36,586 bases of DNA from Singulisphaera sp. GP187 (GTDB lineage Bacteria > Planctomycetota > Planctomycetia > Gemmatales > Gemmataceae): NCBI GenBank assembly GCA_945905925.1, contig CAMDQN010000067.1, forward strand, positions 1 through 36,586, read 5' to 3'. Position numbers and translations under genes: made by a program. Positions 7,138-15,647 of this stretch are shown piece after piece; within the stretch, counting starts at the first letter, position 1; every line of letters begins with the position of its first letter. The notes beneath the pieces are model-generated. The model was not told the DNA's origin. It saw nothing but the letters and a program-made list of their open reading frames with translations, and searched no databases.

Positions 7138-7326
7138 ACCCTGACGCCGGCAACTTCACGCCCAAACAACCCAATTTACCCGCACTACTGAACCTTCCTC
7201 GTCGGAAACCCCTGCGCCACAAGTGAATCGGACGCAAGTCCGTCGAGCGAATACACTACTTCTTAAGATGACGGACGCCCTTCAAGCGGGCGGCCGATCG
7301 TCCGCGTTCCGCCCCGAGTGGCTGAT
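7138..7326 (+). promoter_or_regulatory. Structured leader upstream of the ketosynthase pair
   Basis: This 189-bp gap has no gene. It holds a small perfect hairpin with a GCAA tetraloop (7229-7242), a TACACT at 7252-7257 that could be a -10 box, a dyad CGGACG/CGTCCG (7272-7277 with 7299-7304) and, at 7300-7316, the same 17-bp block found in the promoter at 4733-4749. The segment ATACACT...TCT...AAGATG also resembles ATATACT...TCT...AAGATG at 4753-4778. A second internal promoter with a shared control element is likely but unproven. Confidence 0.4.
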
Positions 7327-8604
7327 ATGGTAAGTACCCCCCGCCGCACCGTGCTGACCGGGCTTGGTGTTCTCAGCCCGATCGGTTCTACGACCGACGC
7401 GTTCTGGGACGCGCTCGTCGCCAGCGTCTGTGGCGTCCGCACGGTCTCGCTCTTTGACGCGTACGAACTCCCGTGCCGCATCGCGGGCGAAGTGCCGGGA
7501 TTCTCCGCCAAAGGGATGATCGACAAGAGTTACCGGCGCTCACTGAACGCGATGGCAAGGACGGTCGAACTCGGCGTCATCGGCTCGCAACTCGCGATGC
7601 AGAACGCCGGGATCGCGAAGGGCACCGTCCCGCCGGCCCGAATCGGGATCGAGTTCGCCTCGCTGATGGGCGCGACCGATCTCAACGACATGGCAGCCGC
7701 GAGCAAGTTGTCGTCGCCGGACGACGAAACCGTCAGTCACGCGTTGTGGGGCAGCATCGGGTTGCCCGAAATCACGCCGCTGTGGATGCTGAAATACCTG
7801 CCGAACATGCCCGCGTGTCACACCACGATCCTTTACGACATCCAGGGGCCGAGCAACACGCAGATCCCCGGCGACACCTCCGGCCTGGTCGCACTGTTTG
7901 AAGCGGCTCGCATCCTCCGGCGGGGCACCACCGATGTGATGGTCGTTGGCGGCAGCGAAGCCCGCATCAACCCGATCACGCTCAGCCGCCACAACCTGTT
8001 CGTCGAACTGTCAAAGCGAAACGACGACCCCGCACACGCGGTTCGCCCGTTCGACGCGGCTCGCGACGGCACCGTTCTCGGTGAGGGTTCGGCGGTCTTC
8101 GCGCTCGAAGAACTCGAACACGCCCGTGGCCGGAACGCGACCATTCTCGGCGAACTGGTCGGCTGGTCGGCTGGAGTCGATCGCGGCAAAAAGGGTCCGG
8201 GTCTGGCGCGCGTGATACGAAACGCTCTCGCATCGGCCAACATCCAACCGAGTGACGTAGACCACGTGAACGCGCACGGCACCGGCACGACGGCCGGCGA
8301 CGCGTTCGAGGCACGCGGCATTGCAGAAGTGTTTGGGCGGGATGTTCCAGTTTTTGCGCCGCTGAGCCGGTTCGGGAACCTCGGCGCGGCAAGTGGGCTA
8401 ATGGAATTGGCGGGTAGCGTACTGGCTCTCAAACACGGGCTGTTGCCTGGGACGCTCAACCACGAGAAACTGGCCGCGGACTGTCCCATCAGCGTCCACA
8501 CGGGCGCGCCGAGGCCCGTGACGAAGCCGTATGCGGTCAAGGTGACGTACACCGACCTCGGGCAGTGCGCCGCGGCGGTGGTGAAGAGGTGGAGCGATGC
8601 GTAG
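7327..8604 (+). CDS. Ketosynthase-like chain-length factor (active-site Cys and one His lost)
   Basis: A 425-aa FabF/KAS II-fold protein. Aligned by eye to FabF, the nucleophile region normally ending ACTSG reads IPGDTSG, so the catalytic Cys is Asp183. The first His is kept (NAHGTGT, His317), but the second (KSMTGH in FabF) falls in LSRFGN, giving Asn351 and a lost Lys. It therefore cannot condense chains itself and resembles the KS-beta/chain-length-factor subunits of type II polyketide synthases. It overlaps the start of the intact ketosynthase by eight bases, as expected for an obligate heterodimer made in equal amounts. I prefer the ATG at 7327; an in-frame GTG at 7318 is also possible. 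Confidence 0.9.
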   Translation: MVSTPRRTVLTGLGVLSPIGSTTDAFWDALVASVCGVRTVSLFDAYELPCRIAGEVPGFSAKGMIDKSYRRSLNAMARTVELGVIGSQLAMQNAGIAKGTVPPARIGIEFASLMGATDLNDMAAASKLSSPDDETVSHALWGSIGLPEITPLWMLKYLPNMPACHTTILYDIQGPSNTQIPGDTSGLVALFEAARILRRGTTDVMVVGGSEARINPITLSRHNLFVELSKRNDDPAHAVRPFDAARDGTVLGEGSAVFALEELEHARGRNATILGELVGWSAGVDRGKKGPGLARVIRNALASANIQPSDVDHVNAHGTGTTAGDAFEARGIAEVFGRDVPVFAPLSRFGNLGAASGLMELAGSVLALKHGLLPGTLNHEKLAADCPISVHTGAPRPVTKPYAVKVTYTDLGQCAAAVVKRWSDA

Positions 8605-9886
8605 GCGTGTGGTCATCACCGGGATGGGCGTCATCACCCCGCTGGGGCACAGCCCAGCGGAGTTGTTCGCGAGCGTCGTCGCGGGGCGCAGTGCGGTCGG
8701 CCCGATCGTTCACTTTGACGCGCGCACGTTCCCGACCACGTTTGCCTCGCAAGTGTCCGACTTCGACCTTGCGAAGTACCTGCCGGACGCGGCGAAGTTC
8801 CGCAACTGTGGCGTGAACACCAAGTACGCGCTCGCGGCCGGGAAACAGGCGCTCGCGGACGCCGGACTACTGGAAATCAAGGGCGACCGCTCGCGGATGG
8901 GCGTGTACCTCGGGTCCGGCGAGGGCCAGGAGAACTTCGAGGTGCTCACGTCGAGTACCGCGAAGGCGACCGCGGCCGGTGAGCGCACCGCGAACCTCCG
9001 CGAAGCCGCGGGCTGGTTGTTCAAACGGCTCAACGGTCCGCAAGAAGCGGAAGCCGAAATGTACGCGCCTTCGGGCTACCTCGCCGACACCTTCGCGCTG
9101 GACGGGCCGTTCGCGTCGTGCCAGACAGCGTGCGCCGCGAGTTCGCAGGCCCTCGGCGAAGCGGGCGAAATGATCCGCACCGGCGAAGCGGACGTGATGC
9201 TCGCGGGCGGATCGCACAGCATGATCACGCCCACCGGCATCAGCGGTTTCAATCGGCTCACGGCGCTCTCTCAACGGAACGACAGCCCCAAAACCGCGAG
9301 CCGGCCGTTCGACCTCACGCGCGACGGCTTCGTCATCGGTGAAGGCGCGGGTTTGATGGTTCTCGAAGAACTGGAACACGCGAAGGCACGCGGCGCGAAT
9401 ATCATTGCCGAACTGAGCGGTTACGGCTCGACGGCCGATGCGTACCGCATGACGGACCCGCATCCGCAGGGCAAGGGCGCGATCCGATGTATGGCCGACG
9501 CGCTGACCGACGCGAAACTGAACCCCACCGACATCGGTTACATCAACGCACACGGCACGAGTACACAGGCCAACGACGCGGCCGAAACAGCCGCTATCAA
9601 AAGCGTGTTCTGCGACCACGCGTACAAGCTGCCGGTTTCGAGCAGCAAGAGTATGCTCGGCCACCTGATCGCCGCAGCCGGGGTCGCAGAACTGGTGATT
9701 TCCGTGATGGTGATTCAGAAGGGCGTGATCCCGCCGACGATCAACCTCGAAACGCCCGATCCCGCCTGTGATCTGGATTACGTTCCCCACCACGCACGAG
9801 AAGCACGCGCCCGCCACGTGCTGTCGAACAGTTTCGGCTTTGGCGGCCAGAACATCGCCCTCGTTGTAAGCGCGTTTCGAGGGTGA
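8597..9886 (+). CDS. fabF: Beta-ketoacyl-ACP synthase II-type ketosynthase (KS-alpha)
   Basis: A 429-aa FabF-type condensing enzyme performing decarboxylative condensation of malonyl-ACP with an acyl chain. The full catalytic set is visible: Cys179 in QTACAASS, His319 in NAHGTST, Lys351 and His356 in SSSKSMLGH, plus the C-terminal NSFGFGGQN loop. The start overlaps the preceding CLF-like gene by eight bases (GAGG at 8586-8589), implying coupled translation. Taken with its inactive partner, it fits the KS-alpha half of a type II KS/CLF pair rather than a stand-alone housekeeping FabF, though FabF-like activity in membrane lipid synthesis cannot be excluded. Confidence 0.93.
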   Translation: MRRRVVITGMGVITPLGHSPAELFASVVAGRSAVGPIVHFDARTFPTTFASQVSDFDLAKYLPDAAKFRNCGVNTKYALAAGKQALADAGLLEIKGDRSRMGVYLGSGEGQENFEVLTSSTAKATAAGERTANLREAAGWLFKRLNGPQEAEAEMYAPSGYLADTFALDGPFASCQTACAASSQALGEAGEMIRTGEADVMLAGGSHSMITPTGISGFNRLTALSQRNDSPKTASRPFDLTRDGFVIGEGAGLMVLEELEHAKARGANIIAELSGYGSTADAYRMTDPHPQGKGAIRCMADALTDAKLNPTDIGYINAHGTSTQANDAAETAAIKSVFCDHAYKLPVSSSKSMLGHLIAAAGVAELVISVMVIQKGVIPPTINLETPDPACDLDYVPHHAREARARHVLSNSFGFGGQNIALVVSAFRG

Positions 9887-9890
9887 GTGC

Positions 9891-9915
9891 GTTTAGCGTT
9901 GGTCCCGCAGGGGCC
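9891..9915. repeat. GTTTAGCGT-hairpin element, copy 1
   Basis: GTTTAGCGT followed by a 6-bp stem with a 3-base loop (GGTCCC/GGGGCC, one G-U pair) directly after the ketosynthase stop. A similar module lies at 27088-27112, where the stem is GGACCC/GGGTCC; the stem bases differ in a pairing-compatible way. Confidence 0.45.
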
Positions 9916-9961
9916 ATGCTTATTCGTATCATGAGAGGTTGGTGATTGTAACAGGACGTTC

Positions 9962-9989
9962 CTCGTCGTTGAGACGAGCGATTTATAAT
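9962..9989 (+). promoter_or_regulatory. Putative promoter and dyad before the hydrolase gene
   Basis: A perfect TATAAT at 9984-9989 lies 34 bases before the GTG start of the hydrolase gene. Immediately upstream is a dyad CTCGTC-GTTGA-GACGAG (9962-9978) where a -35 box would be; no good -35 is visible, so an activator or repressor site is plausible. Confidence 0.4.
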
Positions 9990-10023
9990 TTGGAAACGAG
10001 TCATTCAACCCGGAGGTTCCAGG

Positions 10024-11019
10024 GTGGTTTTCTGGTTGTGGATATTAATCTCAGTGCTCGCCGTCCCACCCATCGCGGTCGGACTAGTCATGGCCGTGAC
10101 GTACCTCTACGTTCGCTGGAAGTACATGGGATTTCTGACCCGTATTTTCACCGAGAAGCCGCTGTTCGTCGTACCGCGTGGCGAACCGGACCCGAGCGCC
10201 GAAGAGATCACGCTCTCGGCTCCCGACGGCTTGGCGCTTCGCGGGTGCTACCTCGCCACCACCGCACCGCGGCGCCGCGGTGTAATCCTGTTCGGTTTGG
10301 AGTTCGGTTCCAACCGCTGGGCGTGCCGACAGTATTGCCAGGCGCTCGTCGAAGCGGGCTACGACGTGTTCGCGGTCGAACCACGGAACCAGGGCGATAG
10401 CGGGCGAGACCCGAACTACGAACCGCTCCAGTGGGTGACCGACCGCGACGTGTCCGACATGCGCGCGGCCGTCGCGTACCTTCGGGCGCGCCCGGACGCG
10501 GACCCGAACGGCATCGGCATTTTCGGTATTAGCAAAGGCGGGAGCACCGGCGTGTTGATCGCGTCCACCGACCCGTGGGTGAAGTGCGTCGTGACCGACG
10601 GCATGTACGGCACGCACACCACGATGGTGCCGTACATGCAGCGCTGGATTCAGATTTACAGCGGCAACCGTCGGCTTCAAAAGGTGATGCCGTCGTGGTT
10701 CTACGGCATGGTCGGCAACGTGGGCGTGAAGCGCGTCGCCCGCAACCGCGGCGTGAGTTACCCGAGCGTGGAGAAGGCCGCATCGCGCCTGAACCGCCCG
10801 CTGCTGATGATCCACGGTGCCGGCGACACGTACATAAAACCAGAAATGGCTCAGGCGATGTTCGCGCGGGCGTCGGGCGCGAAGACGTTGTGGCTGGTGC
10901 CCAACGCGAAGCACAACCAGGCGCTGCACGTGGCCGGCGAAGAGTACAACCGCGCGGTGGTCGAGTTCTTCGACCGACACCTGGCGCGCGAGGACGTGGA
11001 ACTGCTGCCCGTGGGGTGA
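10024..11019 (+). CDS. Alpha/beta hydrolase with N-terminal membrane anchor
   Basis: A 331-aa alpha/beta hydrolase starting at GTG, supported by GGAGG seven bases upstream. Residues 5-30 form one hydrophobic membrane segment; the catalytic domain follows. The nucleophile elbow is GISKGGS (Ser170), a likely acid is Asp268 in HGAGDTY, and the His is His297 or His302 near the C-terminus. The fold covers thioesterases, lipases and peptidases. Lying between the ketosynthase pair and the GH3 gene on the same strand, it could release or trim an acyl product, but this is inferred from position. A perfect -10 box 34 bases upstream suggests it may also have its own promoter. Confidence 0.85.
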   Translation: MVFWLWILISVLAVPPIAVGLVMAVTYLYVRWKYMGFLTRIFTEKPLFVVPRGEPDPSAEEITLSAPDGLALRGCYLATTAPRRRGVILFGLEFGSNRWACRQYCQALVEAGYDVFAVEPRNQGDSGRDPNYEPLQWVTDRDVSDMRAAVAYLRARPDADPNGIGIFGISKGGSTGVLIASTDPWVKCVVTDGMYGTHTTMVPYMQRWIQIYSGNRRLQKVMPSWFYGMVGNVGVKRVARNRGVSYPSVEKAASRLNRPLLMIHGAGDTYIKPEMAQAMFARASGAKTLWLVPNAKHNQALHVAGEEYNRAVVEFFDRHLAREDVELLPVG

Positions 11020-11020
11020 G

Positions 11021-11108
11021 GAACCTAACCCCCAACCTCCCTGAAGGGAAGGGGAGCAAGACAGGTAACCATTCTCCCTTCCCTTCAGGGATGGTTGGGG
11101 GGTAGGTC
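11021..11108. repeat. Variant copy of the CT/AG-rich palindromic element
   Basis: Imperfect inverted repeat. The left arm, roughly 11023-11056, has CCCCCAACCTCCCTGAAGG; the right arm, roughly 11074-11107, has CCCTTCAGGGATGGTTGGGG. It is related in layout (CCCCAACC...GGTTGGGG ends) to the elements in smc and the TrmL gene, but has CTGAAGGG in place of CTAAGAAGGG. It begins directly after the hydrolase stop codon. Confidence 0.75.
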
Positions 11109-11115
11109 TCTTTCA

Positions 11116-11140
11116 AGCCCACGGCCTTTTCCCGTGGGCT
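11116..11140 (+). terminator. Possible terminator hairpin before GH3 gene
   Basis: Perfect 9-bp stem AGCCCACGG (11116-11124) with CCGTGGGCT (11132-11140) and a 7-base loop. No clear T run follows, so termination would be weak; it may instead be a leader hairpin of the GH3 gene. Confidence 0.4.
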
Positions 11141-11162
11141 TCGTCGCGCGCGGGGGTGAGTC

Positions 11163-12857
11163 ATGTCACTGAAACGCTTCCTGCTCGTTCGGCTCGGTCG
11201 GCTGCTCACGTACCCAGTGCGCCGGCAGTTGCAGCAGTTCGAGGTCGCCTGCCAGAACCCCGAAGCGGTGCAGTCCGCGCTGCTCTTCGACATCCTCCGT
11301 AAGCAAGCCGACACGCAGTTCGGCCGCGATCACAAGTTTAATGCAATCACGTCGGTCGCGGAGTACCGCAACAACGTCCCCGTTGCTCCTTACGAGTACG
11401 TGGCTCCCTACATCGAGAAGGTTCAAAACGGCGACACGCGAGCGCTCCTCAGCGACCCGCGAGTGCTGATGTTCGCGCTGACTAGCGGCACGACCGCGAG
11501 CCGCAAGTTGATCCCGGTGACGGACGCGTACCTCGCGGCGTACAAGCGCGGCTGGAATATGTGGGGCGTGAAGATGTACCGCGACAACCGCGGTCGGCGA
11601 ATCGCGATGCGCCCCATCGTGCAACTCGGCGGCGACCCCGAAGAGTTCCGCACGCCGTCGGGGATTCCGTGCGGCAACCTCTCTGGTTACACCGCGATGG
11701 TTCAGCGGCGGCTCATTCGCCGAATGTATGCGGTGCCGTATGTGACTGGCAAAATCAAGGACGCAAAGTCGCGGTATTACGTTGCGCTGCGGTTCTCGAT
11801 CGGCCGCAACGTATCGCAACTGATGGCCGCGAACCCGAGCACACTGGTTCAGCTCGCGCGCACGCTCGACGCGGAGAAAGAACACCTCCTCCGCGACCTC
11901 CGCGACGGCACCTTGCGAAGCGATCTCGACATCAGCGACGAAGTGCGTGCGTACCTCGCGGCGCGCGCGAAGAAGGACGCGCGCCGCGCGAACGAGTTGA
12001 GCGCGCTCGCATCGAAACTCGGGCGGCTGTACCCGTTAGACGTGTGGCCCACGGAAGGAACCGTCATCAACACGTGGACCGGCGGCAGCATGGGGCCGTA
12101 CCTGCGACAGCTTCCGCAATACTACGGCGAGCCACCGGTTCACGATCTCGGGTTGCTCGCGAGCGAGGGCAGGTTCACGATTCCGCTGCAAGGCGGCACC
12201 GCGAGCGGCGTACTCGACATCTGGTCGCACTACTTCGAGTTCGTCCCCGAAACCGAAATCGACTCGCCGAAACCGACCGTTCTCGGCGCGCACGAACTGC
12301 GCGAAGGCGGCAGTTACTTCATTCTGCCGACGACCGCTTACGGGTTGTACCGCTATCACATCTCGGATCTCGTTCGCGTGACCGGGTTCCACGGGAAAAC
12401 GCCACTCGTGGAGTTCTTGGGCAAGGGTCACCGGTTCGCGAACCTGACCGGCGAAAAGCTCAGCGAGTACCACGTCACGAAGGCGCTGGACGCGGTCGCG
12501 AATCGCATCAATCAGCCCGTGACCGCGTACAGTGTCAGCCCGGTGTGGCACGACCAACAGCCGTACTACGCGATCTATCTCGAAGAACCCGACGCGCAGA
12601 ACGAAATCGCGATGAAGCAGTTCCTCGCGGCATTTGACCTTCAACTTGGCGCGGAGAATGTGGAGTACGCGGCGAAGCGCGAGAGTGGGCGTCTGGGTGC
12701 GATCCGCGCGATGATCATCCCCGCGGGCGCGTGGACTAAGTGGGACAAAGAACGCCTTGCGCAGACCGGCGGTTCACCGGAGCAGTACAAGCACCCGTGT
12801 CTGATCGGCGACCTGAAGTTCCGCGACACGATGACTGTGCTGCGCGAGGTTGTGTAG
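11163..12857 (+). CDS. GH3-family acyl-adenylating amidosynthetase-like protein
   Basis: A 564-aa protein of the GH3 (auxin-responsive promoter) family within the ANL adenylate-forming superfamily. In plants these enzymes activate a carboxylic acid as acyl-AMP and transfer it to an amino acid. Visible motifs match the three family signatures: TSGTTASRK (107-115, phosphate loop), LLASEGR (331-337) and YRYHISD (396-402), followed by the hinge to a small C-terminal domain with TGEKLSE. Length is near the plant enzymes (about 580-610 aa). Bacterial GH3 proteins are mostly uncharacterised. Its place at the end of the KS/CLF locus suggests it activates or conjugates the locus product; this is inference. 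Confidence 0.87.
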   Translation: MSLKRFLLVRLGRLLTYPVRRQLQQFEVACQNPEAVQSALLFDILRKQADTQFGRDHKFNAITSVAEYRNNVPVAPYEYVAPYIEKVQNGDTRALLSDPRVLMFALTSGTTASRKLIPVTDAYLAAYKRGWNMWGVKMYRDNRGRRIAMRPIVQLGGDPEEFRTPSGIPCGNLSGYTAMVQRRLIRRMYAVPYVTGKIKDAKSRYYVALRFSIGRNVSQLMAANPSTLVQLARTLDAEKEHLLRDLRDGTLRSDLDISDEVRAYLAARAKKDARRANELSALASKLGRLYPLDVWPTEGTVINTWTGGSMGPYLRQLPQYYGEPPVHDLGLLASEGRFTIPLQGGTASGVLDIWSHYFEFVPETEIDSPKPTVLGAHELREGGSYFILPTTAYGLYRYHISDLVRVTGFHGKTPLVEFLGKGHRFANLTGEKLSEYHVTKALDAVANRINQPVTAYSVSPVWHDQQPYYAIYLEEPDAQNEIAMKQFLAAFDLQLGAENVEYAAKRESGRLGAIRAMIIPAGAWTKWDKERLAQTGGSPEQYKHPCLIGDLKFRDTMTVLREVV

Positions 12858-12896
12858 TCGCTATACTCTCCTCACCCACTCCTCCGAGTTGCTGCC

Positions 12897-14120
12897 ATGC
12901 CCGCTGCCGCCACGCCGCCCGCGATTACGTTCGACACCGCCGCCGCGGTTCAACGGCTGTTGCGGTTCCTCGCGGTCAACGCGATCACCGGACACGAAGC
13001 GCCCATTGGCAAGGCACTCGAGGCGGCGCTCAAGGAAGTCGGCGTGCCCGCGAAGGCCATCGCGTTCGACGACGCGCACACACGCATCCCCGAACCGACG
13101 CCGATCGGTAACCTCATCGTGAAACTGCCCGGCACCGGCAAGAAGAGCGCGAAACCGATTCTCTTCATGACTCACATGGACACGGTTCCGCTGTGCGCCG
13201 GTGCGAAGCCGAAGGTCAGCGGCAAGCGAGTCGTCAACGAACTCGAAGGCACCACGGCTCTTGGTGGTGACAACCGGAGCGGGTGCGCAGTGTTAGTCAC
13301 GCTCGCGGCCGAACTCATCAAGCAGAACCTCCCGCACCCGCCGATCACGTTGTTGTTCACGGTGCGAGAAGAAAGCGGGCTATTCGGCGCGAAGCACCTG
13401 AACCCGGCTGATCTCGGCGGGCCGGTGGTGGGTTTCAACTTCGATGGTCGCAGTGCTGCGGACGTGATCATTGGCGCCATCGGCGCGGACCGCTGGACCG
13501 TGGACATTCGCGGGAAGGCCGCGCACGCCGGCGTTGCGCCCGAGAAGGGGATCAGCGCGACGATGGTACTCGCGCTCGCGATGACCGAAGTCTACGAAGG
13601 CGGGTGGTTTGGCAAGGTCGTGAAGGGCAGCAAAGAGGGGACGAGTAACGTCGGGCTGGTCGGCACGCCCGACGGCAAGTGCGCCGGCGACGCGACCAAT
13701 GTTGTGACCGATTTCGTTCACGTGAAGGGCGAGAGCCGGAGCCACGACGCGAAGTTCGTGCGCGAGATTACGGCCGCGTTCAAGCTCGCATTCACCAACG
13801 CCGCGGCGAAGGTGAAGGACCACGAAGGACGCACCGCAAAGATCAAGTTCACGTCGCGCCTGGATTACGTTCCGTTCCGATTAAAGGCCGATTCGCCCGT
13901 AATTCAGTTAGCTGAGGTCGCGATCCGCGCGATCGGCCGCGAGCCGAACCTGCGCGTCACCAACGGCGGGTTGGACGCAAACTGGATGGTGAAACACGGC
14001 GTCCCGACCGTGACCTTCGGCGCCGGGCAGAACGAGATTCACACGGTGAAAGAGTACGTGGACCTGACCGAGTTCGAGAGCGGTTGCCGCGTCGCGCTGG
14101 CGCTGGCAACCGCGGAGTGA
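12897..14120 (+). CDS. M20-family zinc peptidase (peptidase T-like)
   Basis: A 407-aa metallopeptidase of the M20 clan. Metal and catalytic residues: His93 and Asp95 in THMDTVP, bridging Asp125 in LGGDNRSG, catalytic Glu158 with Glu159 in REES, and a late NEIHTVKEYVDL segment with the final His. A dimerisation-domain insert containing GKAAHAGVAPEKG lies between them. The family removes N-terminal residues from peptides or hydrolyses amino-acid amides, so an N-acyl-amino-acid substrate linked to the adjacent GH3 enzyme (39-base gap, same strand) is conceivable; a general tripeptidase role is equally likely. It is convergent with accC, 63 bases apart, where I see only a weak hairpin. Confidence 0.88.
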   Translation: MPAAATPPAITFDTAAAVQRLLRFLAVNAITGHEAPIGKALEAALKEVGVPAKAIAFDDAHTRIPEPTPIGNLIVKLPGTGKKSAKPILFMTHMDTVPLCAGAKPKVSGKRVVNELEGTTALGGDNRSGCAVLVTLAAELIKQNLPHPPITLLFTVREESGLFGAKHLNPADLGGPVVGFNFDGRSAADVIIGAIGADRWTVDIRGKAAHAGVAPEKGISATMVLALAMTEVYEGGWFGKVVKGSKEGTSNVGLVGTPDGKCAGDATNVVTDFVHVKGESRSHDAKFVREITAAFKLAFTNAAAKVKDHEGRTAKIKFTSRLDYVPFRLKADSPVIQLAEVAIRAIGREPNLRVTNGGLDANWMVKHGVPTVTFGAGQNEIHTVKEYVDLTEFESGCRVALALATAE

Positions 14121-14183
14121 TAATGAAAGCGTCCGCCGGTTAGCGCTGGCGTTCGGCTTGCGGCGTCTCTTCGTTGTACCTCG

Positions 14184-15536
14184 TCAGCTCTTGGGCTTTA
14201 GCAGCACGCGCTCGATGTACGTCGTATCCACCTCGCCCTTGATGAACGCCTCGTTGTCGAAGATCGTTTTCAAAATGGGAATGGTGGTGTGGATGCCCTC
14301 GACGATGAACTCGCGCAGGCACCGGCGCATCACCGCGAACGCTTCCGCCCGCGTTGGCTGGTGAACCAGCAACTTCGCCACCATGCTGTCGTAGGTGGAC
14401 GGCACGCGGTAGCCGGCGCACACGTGCGAGTCGAGCCGCACGCCAGGGCCACCGGGGGGTCGCCACGTCTTCACCACACCGGGGCTGCCGCGGAAGTCGT
14501 TGGCTGGGTCTTCCGCGTTGATACGCACCTCGATCGCGCAGCCCTTTTGCTGAATGTCTTTCGGCGTGTAGCGGAGCTTCTCGCCGGCCGCGACGCGGAT
14601 CTGCTCGCGGATGATGTCCACGCCGGTGACCAGTTCCGTGACCGGGTGTTCGACCTGCACGCGGGCGTTTACCTCGATGAAGTAGAAGTTGTTCTTCTGG
14701 TCCACGAGAAACTCGCAGGTGCCGGCGTTGTAGTAGCCGGCCTGCTTCGCGAGCCGCACCGCCGCCTCACACATTTCTTGCCGCACCTTGTTCGGCAGGT
14801 TCGGCGACGGCGACTCTTCCACGAGCTTCTGGTGCCGTCGCTGGAGCGAACAGTCGCGTTCGTAGAGGTGAATGACGTTGCCGTGTTGGTCGCCAATTAA
14901 TTGAACCTCGACGTGTCGTGGGCGGTCGAGATATTTCTCCAGGAACACGCTGCCGTCCTTGAACGCGACCTCGGCTTCGGCCCGCGCCGCGGCCAGACCG
15001 ACGACGAGCGACGCGTCGTCGTGGGCGACGCGCATGCCGCGACCCCCACCGCCAGCCGACGCCTTCACAAGCACTGGGTACTCGACTTGCTTCGCGAACT
15101 TCTTTGCTTGCTCTTCGGAGGTGATCAGTCCGTCGCTGCCGGGCACAGTCTGCACCTTCGCGGCTTTTGCCACCGTCTTCGACTTGTCTTTGTTGCCGAG
15201 GCGGTCCATCGCTTCGACGGACGGCCCGATGAACTCGATGCCGGACGCGCGGCACTGTTCCGCGAACTTGCTGTTCTCGGAGAGGAACCCGTAGCCGGGG
15301 TGGATTGCTTGCGAACTGGTCCCCTCGGCTGCGGCGATGATGCGGGGAATGTTGAGGTAGCTCGCTGCGGACGCGGCCGGCCCGATGCAGACGGTCTGGT
15401 CCGCGTGGTCGAGCCACGGCGCGCCGCGGTCGGCTTCCGAGTACACCGCGACGGCCTCGATACCCATATCGTGGCACGCGCGGATCACCCGCAGCGCGAT
15501 CTCTCCGCGGTTGGCAACCAGAATGCGGTTGAACAT
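14184..15536 (-). CDS. accC: Acetyl-CoA carboxylase, biotin carboxylase subunit
   Basis: A 450-aa biotin carboxylase, the ATP-grasp enzyme that carboxylates the biotin on AccB using bicarbonate. The N-terminus [19 protein letters not shown] is diagnostic, the glycine-rich ATP loop [12 protein letters not shown] sits near residue 156, and the active-site motif [16 protein letters not shown] follows at the expected place. Length equals that of the E. coli enzyme. It follows accB on the same strand, with a heptad-word stem-loop in the 111-bp gap. It supplies malonyl-CoA for fatty-acid synthesis and, given its closeness, potentially for the KS/CLF locus. Confidence 0.96.
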   Translation of the reverse strand: MFNRILVANRGEIALRVIRACHDMGIEAVAVYSEADRGAPWLDHADQTVCIGPAASAASYLNIPRIIAAAEGTSSQAIHPGYGFLSENSKFAEQCRASGIEFIGPSVEAMDRLGNKDKSKTVAKAAKVQTVPGSDGLITSEEQAKKFAKQVEYPVLVKASAGGGGRGMRVAHDDASLVVGLAAARAEAEVAFKDGSVFLEKYLDRPRHVEVQLIGDQHGNVIHLYERDCSLQRRHQKLVEESPSPNLPNKVRQEMCEAAVRLAKQAGYYNAGTCEFLVDQKNNFYFIEVNARVQVEHPVTELVTGVDIIREQIRVAAGEKLRYTPKDIQQKGCAIEVRINAEDPANDFRGSPGVVKTWRPPGGPGVRLDSHVCAGYRVPSTYDSMVAKLLVHQPTRAEAFAVMRRCLREFIVEGIHTTIPILKTIFDNEAFIKGEVDTTYIERVLLKPKS

Positions 15537-15541
15537 CTCGA

Positions 15542-15646
15542 AGTCTCAAGTCGGCAGGTCGCAAGTCGCAAGTCAACAGCCACGGCGCGGGACAGGCGAT
15601 CTACCCGTTCTCCGACTTGGGACTTGTGACTTGAAGACTTGAGACT
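15542..15646. repeat. Heptad-word stem-loop between accB and accC
   Basis: The outer arms AGTCTCAAGTC (15542-15552) and GACTTGAGACT (15636-15646) pair perfectly. Inside, both sides are made of 7-bp units: AGTCTCA, AGTCGGC, AGGTCGC, AAGTCGC on the left and GACTTGG, GACTTGT, GACTTGA on the right. It occupies almost the whole intergenic gap. It could attenuate or process the accB-accC transcript. Confidence 0.8.
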
Positions 15647-15647
15647 G

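Noticed and set aside
7229-7242. tRNA or riboswitch in the leader before the CLF-like gene
   Set aside because: The GCAA-loop hairpin and dyad are real, but no cloverleaf and no known riboswitch consensus could be recognised.
14121-14183. Terminator between the converging peptidase and accC genes
   Set aside because: Only a weak GCCGG/CTGGC hairpin without a T run on either strand; not strong enough to list as a feature.
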